From Paludibacter sp963678465 (GTDB taxonomy: Bacteria > Bacteroidota > Bacteroidia > Bacteroidales > Paludibacteraceae): DNA of 64,000 bases. Positions 10,001 through 18,944 of the stretch are shown here, piece by piece. Location: assembly GCA_963678465.1 (NCBI GenBank), contig OY782858.1:2976001-3040000 (forward strand), in the 5' to 3' direction. The notes under the pieces are model-generated. The model did no database searches. It was not told the origin of the DNA and was given only the letters and a program-made list of their open reading frames with translations. Positions within the stretch are counted from its first letter, which is position 1. Each line of letters opens with the position of its first letter. The position numbers were made by a program, and so were the translations under genes.

Positions 10001-10111
10001 GCCATGGGTGTGGCAGTAATTGGCGGAATGCTTGTTTCAACTTTTCTTACTTTGTTTGTTGTTCCGGCAATGTATATGTTTGTTTCGACCAATCGAAATG
10101 TAGGCAAATAA
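7085..10111 (+). CDS. RND-family multidrug-type efflux pump, inner-membrane subunit
   Basis: Proton-driven AcrB-like transporter (HAE-1 type, 1008 aa). It shows the duplicated RND plan: helix 1 (about 11-31), a large periplasmic loop, helices 2-6 (about 335-480), a second loop, and helices 8-12. The proton relay is intact: Asp400-Asp401 in GLVVDDAIVVTENIY on helix 4, and the helix-10 Lys in GLVAKNGILIVEFAN near 910. That pattern and the RPVLATVF start separate it from heavy-metal RND pumps. It sits between the adaptor and the TolC-type channel, so the three genes encode a full tripartite pump. The drug or lipid exported is unknown. Confidence 0.94.
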   Translation: MNISELSIKRPVLATVFVLIILLLGLIGYSYLGVREFPSVDNPIITVEVSYPGANADIIENQITEPLEQNINGIPGIRSLTSQSSQGFSRITVEFELSVDLETAANDVRDKVSRAQRFLPRDCDPPTVSKADADADPIIQITVQSDTRSLLELTEIAELTIKESLQTIQNVSSVGIWGENRYSMRLWLEPSKMAAYGITPMDVKNAVDKENVELPSGNIEGDKISLSIRTLGLLITPEDFNNLIIKEDKFRIVRFGDIGKAELDAENRQNILKRNGQPMVSTVIIPQPGANQIQIADEVKIRLEQLKKDLPKDVKVDIAFDNTKFIRASISEVEETIYVAFLLVIIIIFVFLRDWRVTLIPVAVIPISLVGAFFIMYLAGFSINVLSMLAVVLSVGLVVDDAIVVTENIYLKIEKGMSPKQAGIEGSKEIFFAVISTTITLVAVFFPIVFLEGMTGRLFREFSIVISGSVVISAFAALTFTPMLASKLLKRTEHHNWIYRKTEPFFSGMNNFYDKALQSFIRHKSAAFPIIGVTVVLIIVLWNVVPSEMSPLEDRSQITIRTSGPEGATYEFLRDYNDEISQIADKVVPERASNIVISRSGFGMIRIILPDIDKRERSQMEIADSLTKNLRNMTEARAFVQQQSTFGGRRSGMPIQYVLQAPNIEKLQEFIPAFMDKVRQSPMFQMSDVNLKFTKPETRIVIDRDKASLLGVSTRDIGQTLQYALSGQRMGYFYMNGKQYQILGEINRQQRNTPLDLKSVYLKNNQGNMIQLDNLVELKETVAPPQLYRYNRFNSATVSAGLAPGVTIGVGLDEMDRIAKETLDDSFRTALSGDSKDFRESSSSLLFAFVLALVLIFLILAAQFESFKDPFVIMFTVPLAVAGALVFMYFGGITMNIFSQIGIIMLIGLVAKNGILIVEFANQRQADGIDKKSAIIGASVQRLRPILMTSFSTILGLLPLAFASAEGANGRVAMGVAVIGGMLVSTFLTLFVVPAMYMFVSTNRNVGK

Positions 10112-10143
10112 TTAGAGTTAATATATAAGAGTTAATTTTGAAA

Positions 10144-11496
10144 ATGAAATACTTAACAAATATACGTATCTGTAAATTGATACGAACAAAAGGGATATTG
10201 ATTTTAGTTCTCAACCCTTTTTTTGTTTTTTCTCAGCAAAGTTTTGACCTGAAACAATGTATCAAAACTGGGCTTGAGCAAAATTATCAGATCAGAATAA
10301 GTAAGAATGAACAAAAAATTGCCGATAATAATATGACGATTGGCAATGCCGGTTTTTTGCCTACTGTAAGCCTTAATTCCACCTACAGCCAACGATCGAA
10401 CGATGTAGAGCAAATTCCTGCCGATGGAAGTGCAAGTGTAAAGAACAACAACGTAAACAATTCGGCTTTTGATGCCGGTGTGAATCTTAACTGGACAGTT
10501 TTTGATGGTTTCAGGGTGCAGACCAACTATTCAAAACTAAAACAGCTTCAGCAGATTGGTGAGCTTAATATGTTGCTGAATGTCGAAAATTTTATTGCCG
10601 GCATATCGTCAGAGTATTTCAATTATGTTCATCAAAACATACAATTGAACAATCTTAAATCGGCTGTTCGCTTATCCAAAGAGCGTTTGCGCATTGTAGA
10701 GGCACGTTATAATATCGGCTCTATGTCGCGACTTGATTTACAGCAGGCAAAAGTCGATTTCAATGCCGACAGCTCGAAGCTCATTCGTCAGAGAGAAGTT
10801 GTATTTTCTACCCGCGTTAAACTCAATCAACTTATGGCGCTCAAAAACGTGGAAGAGCAAATTTCGGTGACCGACACAGCCATTGTATTCAATGCATTGC
10901 TTTCGAAAGATCAACTCTGGAAAAAAACGCTTCAATCGAATATTTATATTTTGCTTTCCGAAAAAGAAAAAATGCTGAAAACAATTGATTTGAAGCAAGC
11001 TAAATCCCGTAATTATCCCTACCTGAAACTAAATGCCGGATATGGTTATGTGCAGAACAAATACGAATATAACGCTTACAGACAACAAAATCAGTTGGGA
11101 TCAAACCTTGGGCTAACACTCGGATTTACGCTTTTTGATGGATTTAACCGAAGCCGGGAGCAAACAAATGCCAGAATAGAGATTGAAAACAAGCAACTTG
11201 CCAACGAAGAATTGTTGTTAAGCATTGAAAGTGATTTTTCGAATATATGGATGGCTTACGAAAACAACATGCAGCTTACAACGCTTGAACGTGAAAACTT
11301 GAGCAATGCTGTTGAAAATTACGAAATTGCAATTGAGCGTTATAAATTAGGCGATTTATCAGGCATCGAACTTCGCGAAGCACAAAATAGCCTGCTCGAA
11401 GCAGAGGAAAGACTTGTTCAGGCGCAGTACAATACTAAACTTTGTGAAATTTCGCTATTACAAATCAGTGGGTCGGCAATGCTGTTGATGAACTGA
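10144..11496 (+). CDS. TolC-family outer-membrane efflux channel
   Basis: Outer-membrane exit duct of the tripartite pump (450 aa from the ATG at 10144). A signal peptide (about residues 1-30, ending FVFSQQSF) precedes two internally related halves of long coiled helices and short beta strands, as in TolC. Each half carries a comparable turn motif (VNLNWTVFDGFRVQ near 117 and LGLTLGFTLFDGFNRS near 320). It begins 32 bases after the pump stop and ends the operon. It converges on a small antisense gene with only 24 bases between the stop codons, and no terminator is visible there. Confidence 0.92.
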   Translation: MKYLTNIRICKLIRTKGILILVLNPFFVFSQQSFDLKQCIKTGLEQNYQIRISKNEQKIADNNMTIGNAGFLPTVSLNSTYSQRSNDVEQIPADGSASVKNNNVNNSAFDAGVNLNWTVFDGFRVQTNYSKLKQLQQIGELNMLLNVENFIAGISSEYFNYVHQNIQLNNLKSAVRLSKERLRIVEARYNIGSMSRLDLQQAKVDFNADSSKLIRQREVVFSTRVKLNQLMALKNVEEQISVTDTAIVFNALLSKDQLWKKTLQSNIYILLSEKEKMLKTIDLKQAKSRNYPYLKLNAGYGYVQNKYEYNAYRQQNQLGSNLGLTLGFTLFDGFNRSREQTNARIEIENKQLANEELLLSIESDFSNIWMAYENNMQLTTLERENLSNAVENYEIAIERYKLGDLSGIELREAQNSLLEAEERLVQAQYNTKLCEISLLQISGSAMLLMN

Positions 11497-11520
11497 TCGC
11501 ATCGTTTGGATGGATGTGCT

Positions 11521-11799
11521 TTAGGGCCGAATGAGTTTTTTTCGTTGAATTAAATAAATCAATGGACAAAAATAAGGGAAAATCAACATCGATTTTAACC
11601 AAAATGATGCATTGTAAATTCCCTTTGTTCGTATATCGGCTATCGTAATTATCCATGTATAAATGATGAGGATAAAGCCAATAATAAAACTAGGTGTCGA
11701 AATATTCAATTGCAGGATCTTAGATATTGCTCCCACAATTGTGAGTACTATCCCTGTAGTAGCAAAACCAATATATGTTTTAACGGATTGATCTTTCAT
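11521..11799 (-). CDS. Small three-helix membrane protein of unknown function
   Basis: 92 aa from the ATG at 11799. It has three hydrophobic stretches (about residues 8-27, 35-53 and 68-85) and a basic tail (QRKKLIRP). The first hairpin, with GIVLTIVGAISKILQL, faintly recalls the N-terminal membrane segment of GldL (small residue, G-A-x-x-K-I), but there is no GldM-binding region and I would not assign that function. A good promoter (11841-11870) lies upstream, which supports a real gene. It stands alone on the minus strand between the efflux operon and galK. Confidence 0.6.
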   Translation of the reverse strand: MKDQSVKTYIGFATTGIVLTIVGAISKILQLNISTPSFIIGFILIIYTWIITIADIRTKGIYNASFWLKSMLIFPYFCPLIYLIQRKKLIRP

Positions 11800-11840
11800 T
11801 GTTAACAAAAATCAGGTTCAACATTATCATTTATTGATTG

Positions 11841-11870
11841 CAAAGTTAATTCGTTTTTCAATGAAACAAA
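11841..11870 (-). promoter_or_regulatory. Promoter of the small membrane protein gene (TTTG-N18-TAACTTTG)
   Basis: Minus-strand TAACTTTG (11848-11841) matches TAnnTTTG exactly, with TTTG (11870-11867) 18 bases upstream. It sits about 40 bases before the start codon at 11799. Confidence 0.6.
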
Positions 11871-11963
11871 ACATGCTTTACAACATAATTTCTTTCCTGT
11901 TCGATCCTTCATTTTTTTGTTATTTTGTGCTTTAAATTTAAACTACATAAACAATTATATAAT

Positions 11964-13124
11964 ATGACAGTTCAAGAATTAAAATCAGCTTTCGAATCGG
12001 CTTATGGTAAGGCTGCCGATGCCGTTTATTTTTCACCAGGCCGTGTTAACCTTATCGGCGAACACACTGATTATAATGGTGGTTCGGTATTTCCATGTGC
12101 ATTAAGTTTCGGAACGTATTTGTTGTTGGCAAAAAACGACAAAGAAGAAATGAACTTTAAGTCTCTTAATCAACCTGAGCTTATTTCGCTCGGCTTCGAC
12201 CAGTTAACTACCCGTCTCGAAAAATCCTGGGCCAATTATCCGCTGGGAGTTATTGCTCAGTTCGTTAAACGCGGTATAAAAATTACGCAGGGTTACGATC
12301 TTCTTATCTGGGGAAATGTTCCTAACGGAGCAGGACTTTCGTCGTCGGCTGCACTCGAAGTGGTTACCGCATTCGCTTTCAACGATCAACTTGGCACAGG
12401 TTTTAATAGAACGGAACTGGCTCAGATTGGTCAGAAAGCGGAGCATGAGTTTGCACTTGTCAACTGTGGTATTATGGATCAGTTTGCCTCGGCCAACGGA
12501 GCGAAGGACAGCGCTATTCACCTCAATTGCGACACACTTGAATTCGAACTTGTTCCAGTGAAGCTTGAAGGAGTGAAAATATTAATTTCGAACACACACA
12601 GCCCTCATAAATTAGATTCAGGAGCTTATAATGCGCGCGTTGCACAATGTCAGTTAGCTGTAGAACAATTAAATAAAGTGATTTCGATAAAATACCTTGC
12701 CGAACTTACCGAAGCTAAATTTAAGGAAGTTGAATCGGCAATTACCGATCCGGTAGCGCACAAACGTGCCCGTCACGTAGTGGGCGAAGTACAACGTACC
12801 AGCGATGCGGTGAAAGCCCTGAAAGCGGGAGATCTCGAAAGTTTTGGAAGGCTAATGAATGCCTCTCACGTTTCGTTGCGCGACGATTATGAAGTGACAG
12901 GTCCTGAATTGGATTGCATGGCCGAAGAAGCCTGGAAAATAGATGGAGTTATCGGTTCGCGTATGACTGGTGGAGGTTTTGGTGGTTGCACGGTTTCGTT
13001 GGTAAAAGATGAAGCCATTGATACCTTTATCAAAGAAGTAGGCGCAGCTTACGAAGCTAAGATTGGTATCAAACCCGAATTTTATATTGCAGAAATAGGT
13101 GATGGTGCCTGCAAAATCGACTAA
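11964..13124 (+). CDS. galK: Galactokinase
   Basis: GHMP kinase that phosphorylates galactose at C1, the entry to the Leloir pathway. The ATG at 11964 gives 386 aa. Signatures are in order: the galactokinase motif GRVNLIGEHTDYNGG (25-39), the ATP loop PNGAGLSSSAALE (about 116-128) and the third GHMP motif SRMTGGGFGGCT (about 332-343). The longer frame adds 13 residues absent from the family. galM follows on the same strand after 66 bases containing a hairpin. No uridylyltransferase or epimerase (galT, galE) is present nearby. Confidence 0.95.
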   Translation: MTVQELKSAFESAYGKAADAVYFSPGRVNLIGEHTDYNGGSVFPCALSFGTYLLLAKNDKEEMNFKSLNQPELISLGFDQLTTRLEKSWANYPLGVIAQFVKRGIKITQGYDLLIWGNVPNGAGLSSSAALEVVTAFAFNDQLGTGFNRTELAQIGQKAEHEFALVNCGIMDQFASANGAKDSAIHLNCDTLEFELVPVKLEGVKILISNTHSPHKLDSGAYNARVAQCQLAVEQLNKVISIKYLAELTEAKFKEVESAITDPVAHKRARHVVGEVQRTSDAVKALKAGDLESFGRLMNASHVSLRDDYEVTGPELDCMAEEAWKIDGVIGSRMTGGGFGGCTVSLVKDEAIDTFIKEVGAAYEAKIGIKPEFYIAEIGDGACKID

Positions 13125-13135
13125 AAAATTTTCTA

Positions 13136-13171
13136 CTCACAAAAATGCTGAAAACAAGCATTTTTTGTGAG
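13136..13171 (+). terminator. Hairpin between galK and galM (terminator or processing site)
   Basis: CTCACAAAAATGCT pairs with AGCATTTTTTGTGAG around a short loop, a 14-bp stem with one extra T. No T-run follows (it continues GTTAAATAAT), so it is not a classic terminator. It may stabilise or partly attenuate the message between the two genes. Confidence 0.5.
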
Positions 13172-13190
13172 TTAAATAATAAAAACAAAA

Positions 13191-14231
13191 ATGAAAACAG
13201 CTCAGGAATTACAAATAGAACTCGACGGAAATCCCGTATCGTTATTTACTTTGTTCAATAAAAACGGCATGTCGGTAGACATTACCAACTACGGTGCAAA
13301 AATTATCCGTTTGTATGCGCCCGACAAAAATGGTAAATTCGACGATGTGGTACTTGCTTTCGATACGCTTAACGAAGTGATTGAAAAAGAAATCTACTTT
13401 GGCGCTGTATGTGGCAGGGTGGCCAACCGTATTAAAGATGGTAAATTCACACTCGATGGTGTTGAATATCAGCTTCCTGTTAATAATGGAACGAACTCGT
13501 TACATGGTGGTATTCATGGATTTAACGAAAAGGTATGGACAGTTGTTTCAGCTAACGAAACGGAACTTGTGCTAGAACTTCTTTCGGTTGATGGCGAAGA
13601 AGGATATCCCGGAAATCTAACGGTAACCTGTACTTATTCTCTGTCCGACGATAACGAAGTGAAAATTCATTACGAAGCTACTACCGATAAACCTACTATT
13701 ATTGCCCTTACCAATCACTCCTATTTCAACCTGAAAGGTGCTGGCAACGGTACTATCAAAAATCATGTCATGCAGCTGAATGCTGATTTTTATACGGTGC
13801 TCGATGATTCATTTGCGCTGTCGGGCGAAATAAGTAAAGTTGAAGGTACTCCGTTGGATTTCCGTGAACCAACAGTTGTAGGTGATCGCATCGACGACGA
13901 AGTTTTTGTTCCCGGTTGGGGAATTGATAACAATTGGTGTATTCGCCGTGCTCAGGCCGGAGATTGTGTATTGGCCGGAACGGTTTACGAACCCGAAAGT
14001 GGTCGTAAGATGGAAGTTTTCACCACTCAGCCTGGTGTGCAGGTTTACACCGGTAACTGGATTGACAAAGTAACCGGTAAAGAAGGTAAAATTTACGACC
14101 GTCAGGATGCTATTTGCCTCGAAACACAGAGCATTCCTAATTCGGCCAACATTCCTTTCTTTCCAAGTCCTGTACTTCGTCCGGGTCAGAAATACGATGA
14201 ATGGTGCGTTTATAAATTCTCGGCTGAGTAA
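13191..14231 (+). CDS. galM: Aldose 1-epimerase (mutarotase)
   Basis: Interconverts alpha and beta anomers of galactose and glucose and feeds the alpha form to galactokinase. 346 aa with the family residues: NSLHGG (first His), LTNHSYFNL (second His, about 177-185) and the general base Glu in CLETQSIPNSAN near residue 309. No signal peptide, so it is cytosolic. It is the second gene of a galK-galM unit and is closed by the bidirectional terminator at 14251-14290. Confidence 0.95.
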   Translation: MKTAQELQIELDGNPVSLFTLFNKNGMSVDITNYGAKIIRLYAPDKNGKFDDVVLAFDTLNEVIEKEIYFGAVCGRVANRIKDGKFTLDGVEYQLPVNNGTNSLHGGIHGFNEKVWTVVSANETELVLELLSVDGEEGYPGNLTVTCTYSLSDDNEVKIHYEATTDKPTIIALTNHSYFNLKGAGNGTIKNHVMQLNADFYTVLDDSFALSGEISKVEGTPLDFREPTVVGDRIDDEVFVPGWGIDNNWCIRRAQAGDCVLAGTVYEPESGRKMEVFTTQPGVQVYTGNWIDKVTGKEGKIYDRQDAICLETQSIPNSANIPFFPSPVLRPGQKYDEWCVYKFSAE

Positions 14232-14250
14232 ATAAATTTACAATAAACAT

Positions 14251-14290
14251 AAAAAAGCCTGAAAATCAATTTTGATTTTCAGGCTTTTTT
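14251..14290. terminator. Bidirectional terminator between galM and the GH20 gene
   Basis: A perfect inverted repeat: AAAAAAGCCTGAAAATCA and its complement around ATTT. T-runs occur on both strands, serving the converging galM (plus) and hexosaminidase (minus) genes. Confidence 0.92.
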
Positions 14291-14311
14291 ATAATGTATT
14301 TTTTCAAATGT

Positions 14312-16639
14312 TTAATTGACAGTGATTTCATCTACGAACAAGAATCCTTTAGAACCTTTGCCGCTATGCCAGTCGGGAAGAAATTGCTCTGAGCCAATCA
14401 TTACTTTCACATAACGTGCCTCCACGGGACTGAAGCTGAGCTTGTGTGCAATAACGCCATTTGCATCGTCTTTTTTCATTGGTGGATAATTCTCCATTGC
14501 AACCCGTTTGTATGTTACACCATCAATTGAGGTTTCGATACTGAGACTCCGGGCATCGAAAACCCATGCTCCTTTGTCCACACAAACTGAAATGGCTACT
14601 TCCTGAATCGTTGTACTTTTTTCCAAATCGATCAGCGCATTCATGTCGTTGCCATACACCGCAATCCATCTGCCTGTTTTATAGTTTTTATTGCCATGTA
14701 ACCCATCCACCAAAGTAGCAATGCCATTGAACATATATTTTTCGTTCAGAGGCTGTAGCGCCTTTATTGGCTTTAGTGTGGCCTTGCTAAACCAGATTTC
14801 ATCATTCAGTATTCTGCTTGCTTCCTGCTTTCTGAAAACCACAGCCCGAAGCTGAGCATTTTGTTTTATTTTTAAAATATCAGAATAAACAGCCGACGAA
14901 GGAGTAGGTTCGCTGCCATCAAGTGTAAAGTGAATAGGCGCTTTATCCAGCGTTAATAATTTTACGTCGACGGTACCATCATTAGAGTTTGAACTAAAAT
15001 CAGCCGAAACATCAAATAAATGGCGCGCATAGTTATAATTATTCAGTTTATAAATCCCGATAAGATTCGGAATGCGTTTCACGAAATTAGAATAGTTTTT
15101 CTGTTCGGGTTTCGACCATTGTACTTCGCAAAGTGCTGCCAGGCGTGGCAATATCATGTATTGTACATGTTTAAATGTAGCGATGTATTCAGTCCAGACA
15201 TTGGCTTGTGCACCAAGGATGTGTTTCTTTTCTTCGTCGGTAAGCGAAGCGGGGAGTGGGTCCCATTCGTACACTTTTTTGACCGAACTGTATCCACCAA
15301 TGGCATAAGGTTCTAAATCAGTGTCGATACTTTGATAATGATCAAAATATAAGTGCGAGTTTGGCGTCATTACCACATCGTGATGCAGTTTGGCAGCTTC
15401 AATTCCACCTTCCATGCTTCGCCACGACATTACGGTTGCATTGGGAGCAAGACCGCCTTCCAAAATTTCATCCCAACCAATAATACTTCTTCCTTTATCG
15501 TTGAGTAATTTTTCGGCATAAGCCATAAAATAACTCTGCAAACGTTCTTCTGCAGTATGGTGTTCGTCGGTTACCAGCCCGAGCGATGTGATACGAGCCT
15601 GACATTTAGGGCATTTTTTCCAGCTTGTTTTAGGGCATTCGTCACCACCGATATGAATGTATTTGGACGGAAAAATGTCAATGATTTCGGTAAGTACATC
15701 TTCTATAAATTTTAGTGTCTTGTCGTTCCCAACGCATAAAACATCTTCCGAAATTCCCCAAATACGCCAAACCTGATAAGGGCCACCTGTGCAACCTAAT
15801 TCCGGGTAGGCTTCCAAAGCGCCCAACATATGTCCCGGCATGTCAATTTCGGGAATTATATTGATGTACCTGTCAGCTGCATAAGCCACTATTTCGCGGC
15901 ATTCATCCTGCGTATAAAAGCCTCCGTATGGAATTCCATCATAAACGCCAGTGTTTCTACCTATCACAGTTTCAGCTCTTTTCGATCCAATTTCAGTGAG
16001 TAGTGGATATTTTTTTATTTCAATTCTCCATCCCTGATCATCTGTTAAATGCCAGTGAAAGGTGTTTACATTGTGCAATGCCAAAATGTCGATATATATT
16101 TTTACTTCGTCGACAGAGAAAAAGTGACGTGCAACATCAAGGTGCATTCCTCTGTATGGGAAACGGGGAGCATCGTTTACCGTGGCTGCCGGAAATTCTA
16201 CTGTTGTTGATTTTTCTGTCGGGATTGATTTTCGTAAGGTTTGAATGCCGTAAAAAATTCCGTTTTCGGAGGCTGCCGATACGATAATTTGTTGAGCATT
16301 CACCACGATGCGATAAGCTTCGGGAGCCGCCTGTTTTAAATCTAAACGAAGTACAATCGATTTTTTTGTTTTACTGTCGGTGGTTGTGTTAATCTCAATG
16401 CCACACTGATTTTTGATATATTGACTCAGAAAGTTAGCATTTTTCTGCATTTTTTTATTGCTGGCAGGATATACTATTTTTACATTTTCATCGAGGATAA
16501 AATGTTTATTTTTCTGAACGATTATTTCGTTTGGAAGTGGAATTACGTGATAGTTGGCAACCGATTTTTTTGTTGCACCCGAAGTAAAGATAATACTGAG
16601 GCACAATAAGCCCATAAGCTGAAGAAATGTTTTTCGCAT
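14312..16639 (-). CDS. Secreted beta-N-acetylhexosaminidase (GH20)
   Basis: Exo-glycosidase removing terminal GlcNAc/GalNAc from glycans or chitooligosaccharides (775 aa). Order: signal peptide (1-21, ending TSGAT), GH20b N-terminal domain (about 25-155), catalytic GH20 barrel (about 158-500) with the Asp333-Glu334 pair in HIGGDE, a chitobiase-type C-terminal segment (about 545-605, LDGSEPTPSSAVYS) and an F5/8-type carbohydrate-binding domain (about 625-775). The first catalytic motif HWHLTDDQGWR (195-205) is intact. It starts 25 bases after the spoT stop on the same strand and may be read from spoT or its own promoter. Likely periplasmic or surface-exposed. Confidence 0.93.
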   Translation of the reverse strand: MRKTFLQLMGLLCLSIIFTSGATKKSVANYHVIPLPNEIIVQKNKHFILDENVKIVYPASNKKMQKNANFLSQYIKNQCGIEINTTTDSKTKKSIVLRLDLKQAAPEAYRIVVNAQQIIVSAASENGIFYGIQTLRKSIPTEKSTTVEFPAATVNDAPRFPYRGMHLDVARHFFSVDEVKIYIDILALHNVNTFHWHLTDDQGWRIEIKKYPLLTEIGSKRAETVIGRNTGVYDGIPYGGFYTQDECREIVAYAADRYINIIPEIDMPGHMLGALEAYPELGCTGGPYQVWRIWGISEDVLCVGNDKTLKFIEDVLTEIIDIFPSKYIHIGGDECPKTSWKKCPKCQARITSLGLVTDEHHTAEERLQSYFMAYAEKLLNDKGRSIIGWDEILEGGLAPNATVMSWRSMEGGIEAAKLHHDVVMTPNSHLYFDHYQSIDTDLEPYAIGGYSSVKKVYEWDPLPASLTDEEKKHILGAQANVWTEYIATFKHVQYMILPRLAALCEVQWSKPEQKNYSNFVKRIPNLIGIYKLNNYNYARHLFDVSADFSSNSNDGTVDVKLLTLDKAPIHFTLDGSEPTPSSAVYSDILKIKQNAQLRAVVFRKQEASRILNDEIWFSKATLKPIKALQPLNEKYMFNGIATLVDGLHGNKNYKTGRWIAVYGNDMNALIDLEKSTTIQEVAISVCVDKGAWVFDARSLSIETSIDGVTYKRVAMENYPPMKKDDANGVIAHKLSFSPVEARYVKVMIGSEQFLPDWHSGKGSKGFLFVDEITVN

Positions 16640-16663
16640 AATAATTTTAATTCAAGGTATTTT

Positions 16664-18916
16664 TTATTCCTGTACTCTTTGTACTGAGTTTATTTCTTTG
16701 ATTCTCATTATATTTTTACAAAGAATATCAATGTCTTCGGTATCGTGAACGTAGATATAAAACCGTCCGATAAAAATACCGGCATTGGTTTCAATGTTAA
16801 TTTTATTTATATTGCCACCGTATTTTTCCGAAATAACTTTCAGAATTTCTATCATTACACCTTTTTTATCTATTCCTTTAATTTCGAGAATTTCGATGAA
16901 TGATAAAGCTTTATGTGTACTCCACTGTGCTGAAACGAGTCTTTCGCCGAAATTAGATTTTAATTTTGCTGTTGTGGGACACTGTCGTTTGTGGATGATA
17001 ACAATTTCGGAATCGTCGACATAGCCTAACACATCATCTCCCGGAATAGGATGGCAACAGTCGGCCAGTTTGTAGGTAATTCCGGCATTTTCTTCCGAAA
17101 GAATAAATGTTTTTTTGCGGTCTACTTTGTTGGCCGGAACAAGATCCATAGCTGGCGTTTTGTTGGCTTTGTTGTCGGATGAGCCTCCAAACGGCATTTT
17201 TAGATATTTGATAAATAAATTTTGTGATTTGGTTTTGAATATCACTTTGCTGATATCTTCCAGATTGAGCAATCCTTTTCCTGCTTGCAAATACAATGAG
17301 TTCTTCTGGCTGAATTTGTAATGATTCATGATGCGAACCATCACTTCGTTTTCAGGACTTAGATTGATTTCGGCAAGCGCTTCTTCAATTTTCTTCTGAC
17401 CGCTAATAACAAGTATTTTTTCTTCTTTTTTAAAATGCGCTCGTAGTTTAGCTTTGGCGCGGGCGGTGGTGACATATTCGAGCCATTCGGGTTGTGGGCT
17501 TTGTTTTTTCGCAGTCAGAATTTCGACCTGATCGCCTGAATTTAGCTTATAGCTGAGCGGAACAAGCTTGTGATTTACTTTTGCGCCGATACATCGCATC
17601 CCAAGGTCGGAGTGGAGTGCAAATGCAAAATCAAGCGCTGTTGATCCCGATGCCAGGGTTCTGATTTCACCTTTAGGCGTGAAAACAAAAATTTCGGATG
17701 CAAAAAGGTTCAGTTTGAAAGTATCCATAAAATCGATGGCATTCGATTCGGGATTTTCGAGCAATTCCTTGATTGTTTTCATCCATTTGTCGAGCTCCGA
17801 CGATTCGTCGGATTCGCCTGTTTTATATTTCCAGTGCGCAGCCAGCCCTTTTTCGGCGATATCATTCATGCGCTCGCTGCGGATTTGTATTTCGACCCAG
17901 CGGCCGAATGGCCCCATAACTGTGACGTGAAGTGCTTCGTAGCCATTTGCTTTGGGATTGCTCACCCAGTCGCGGATGCGTTCAGGGTGCGGTTTGTAAA
18001 TTTCAGTAAGTGATGAATAAAGCATCCAGCACTGGTCTTTTTCGCTCATCCCGGGCTTTGGTTTAAAAACAATGCGTAGCGCCAGTATGTCGTAAACCTC
18101 TTCGAACGGGATATTCCTTGTCGACATTTTGTTCCAGATAGAATAAACCGACTTAATTCTTTCTTTCAGGAAAAATTCGTAGCCCATTTCGCCCATCTTG
18201 CGTCGGATAGGGCCTGAAAATTCTTTGAAAAACTGATTGCGGGCTTCTTCGTCGACAGCAAGTTTCTTTTCTATCAGAAAGTAAGTTTCGGGGTGTTCGT
18301 ATTTGAAGCAGAGATTTTCGAGTTCGGTTTTAATGCGGAAAAGCCCGAGGCGGTGGGCGAGAGGAGCGTAGATATAATTTGTTTCGCCGGTGATTTTGTA
18401 TTGTTTTGCGGGAGGCATTGAGCCCAACGTTCGCATGTTATGAAGTCTGTCGGCTATTTTTATTAAAATAACACGGATATCTTCGGACATAGTAAGAAGC
18501 AACTTCCGGAAATTCTCGGCTTGCTCCGATGCAATTTCGTTGAACACGCCACCCGATATTTTTGTGAGTCCATCAACAATGTGCGCAATTTTCGGTCCGA
18601 AGAGATTTTCGATGTCTTCAACAGTGTAATCGGTATCTTCAACCACATCGTGCAAAAGCGCCGAACAGATGGAAGTTGAACCTAACCCTATTTCGCGTAC
18701 AGCAATACGAGCTACTGCCAGCGGATGCATGATGTAAGGTTCACCCGAGCGTCGCTTAATCCCCTTGTGAGCAACATTTGCAAAGTTGAATGCTTTGGTT
18801 ATCAGCTCAATCTTTTGTTTGTGATTGGTGTGCTTATAATCTTCAATCAAAGCATCAAACTCGTTTTGAATCTGTTCCTCTTCTGTCAACTCCTGAAGTT
18901 TTACTTTTTCTGGCAT
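16664..18916 (-). CDS. spoT: Bifunctional (p)ppGpp synthetase/hydrolase, RelA/SpoT family
   Basis: Makes and degrades the stringent-response alarmone. The ATG at 18916 gives 750 aa; the longer frame starts upstream of the likely promoter at 18937-18944. Domains in order: HD hydrolase (about 45-200) with the intact metal motif HDVVEDTD (89-96), synthetase (about 245-370), TGS (about 405-470, FTPKGEIRTLASGSTALDFAF), a helical/zinc-finger segment with DCCHPIPGD, and a C-terminal ACT domain (about 670-750). Both catalytic halves look complete. Single gene with the GH20 gene immediately downstream. Confidence 0.95.
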   Translation of the reverse strand: MPEKVKLQELTEEEQIQNEFDALIEDYKHTNHKQKIELITKAFNFANVAHKGIKRRSGEPYIMHPLAVARIAVREIGLGSTSICSALLHDVVEDTDYTVEDIENLFGPKIAHIVDGLTKISGGVFNEIASEQAENFRKLLLTMSEDIRVILIKIADRLHNMRTLGSMPPAKQYKITGETNYIYAPLAHRLGLFRIKTELENLCFKYEHPETYFLIEKKLAVDEEARNQFFKEFSGPIRRKMGEMGYEFFLKERIKSVYSIWNKMSTRNIPFEEVYDILALRIVFKPKPGMSEKDQCWMLYSSLTEIYKPHPERIRDWVSNPKANGYEALHVTVMGPFGRWVEIQIRSERMNDIAEKGLAAHWKYKTGESDESSELDKWMKTIKELLENPESNAIDFMDTFKLNLFASEIFVFTPKGEIRTLASGSTALDFAFALHSDLGMRCIGAKVNHKLVPLSYKLNSGDQVEILTAKKQSPQPEWLEYVTTARAKAKLRAHFKKEEKILVISGQKKIEEALAEINLSPENEVMVRIMNHYKFSQKNSLYLQAGKGLLNLEDISKVIFKTKSQNLFIKYLKMPFGGSSDNKANKTPAMDLVPANKVDRKKTFILSEENAGITYKLADCCHPIPGDDVLGYVDDSEIVIIHKRQCPTTAKLKSNFGERLVSAQWSTHKALSFIEILEIKGIDKKGVMIEILKVISEKYGGNINKINIETNAGIFIGRFYIYVHDTEDIDILCKNIMRIKEINSVQRVQE

Positions 18917-18936
18917 ATTGTTTATTTTCTCTTTTG

Positions 18937-18944
18937 CAAAAATA
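18937..18944 (-). promoter_or_regulatory. -7 box of spoT (TATTTTTG)
   Basis: Exact TAnnTTTG on the minus strand, 20 bases before the ATG at 18916. No convincing -33 TTG at the right distance. Confidence 0.45.
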
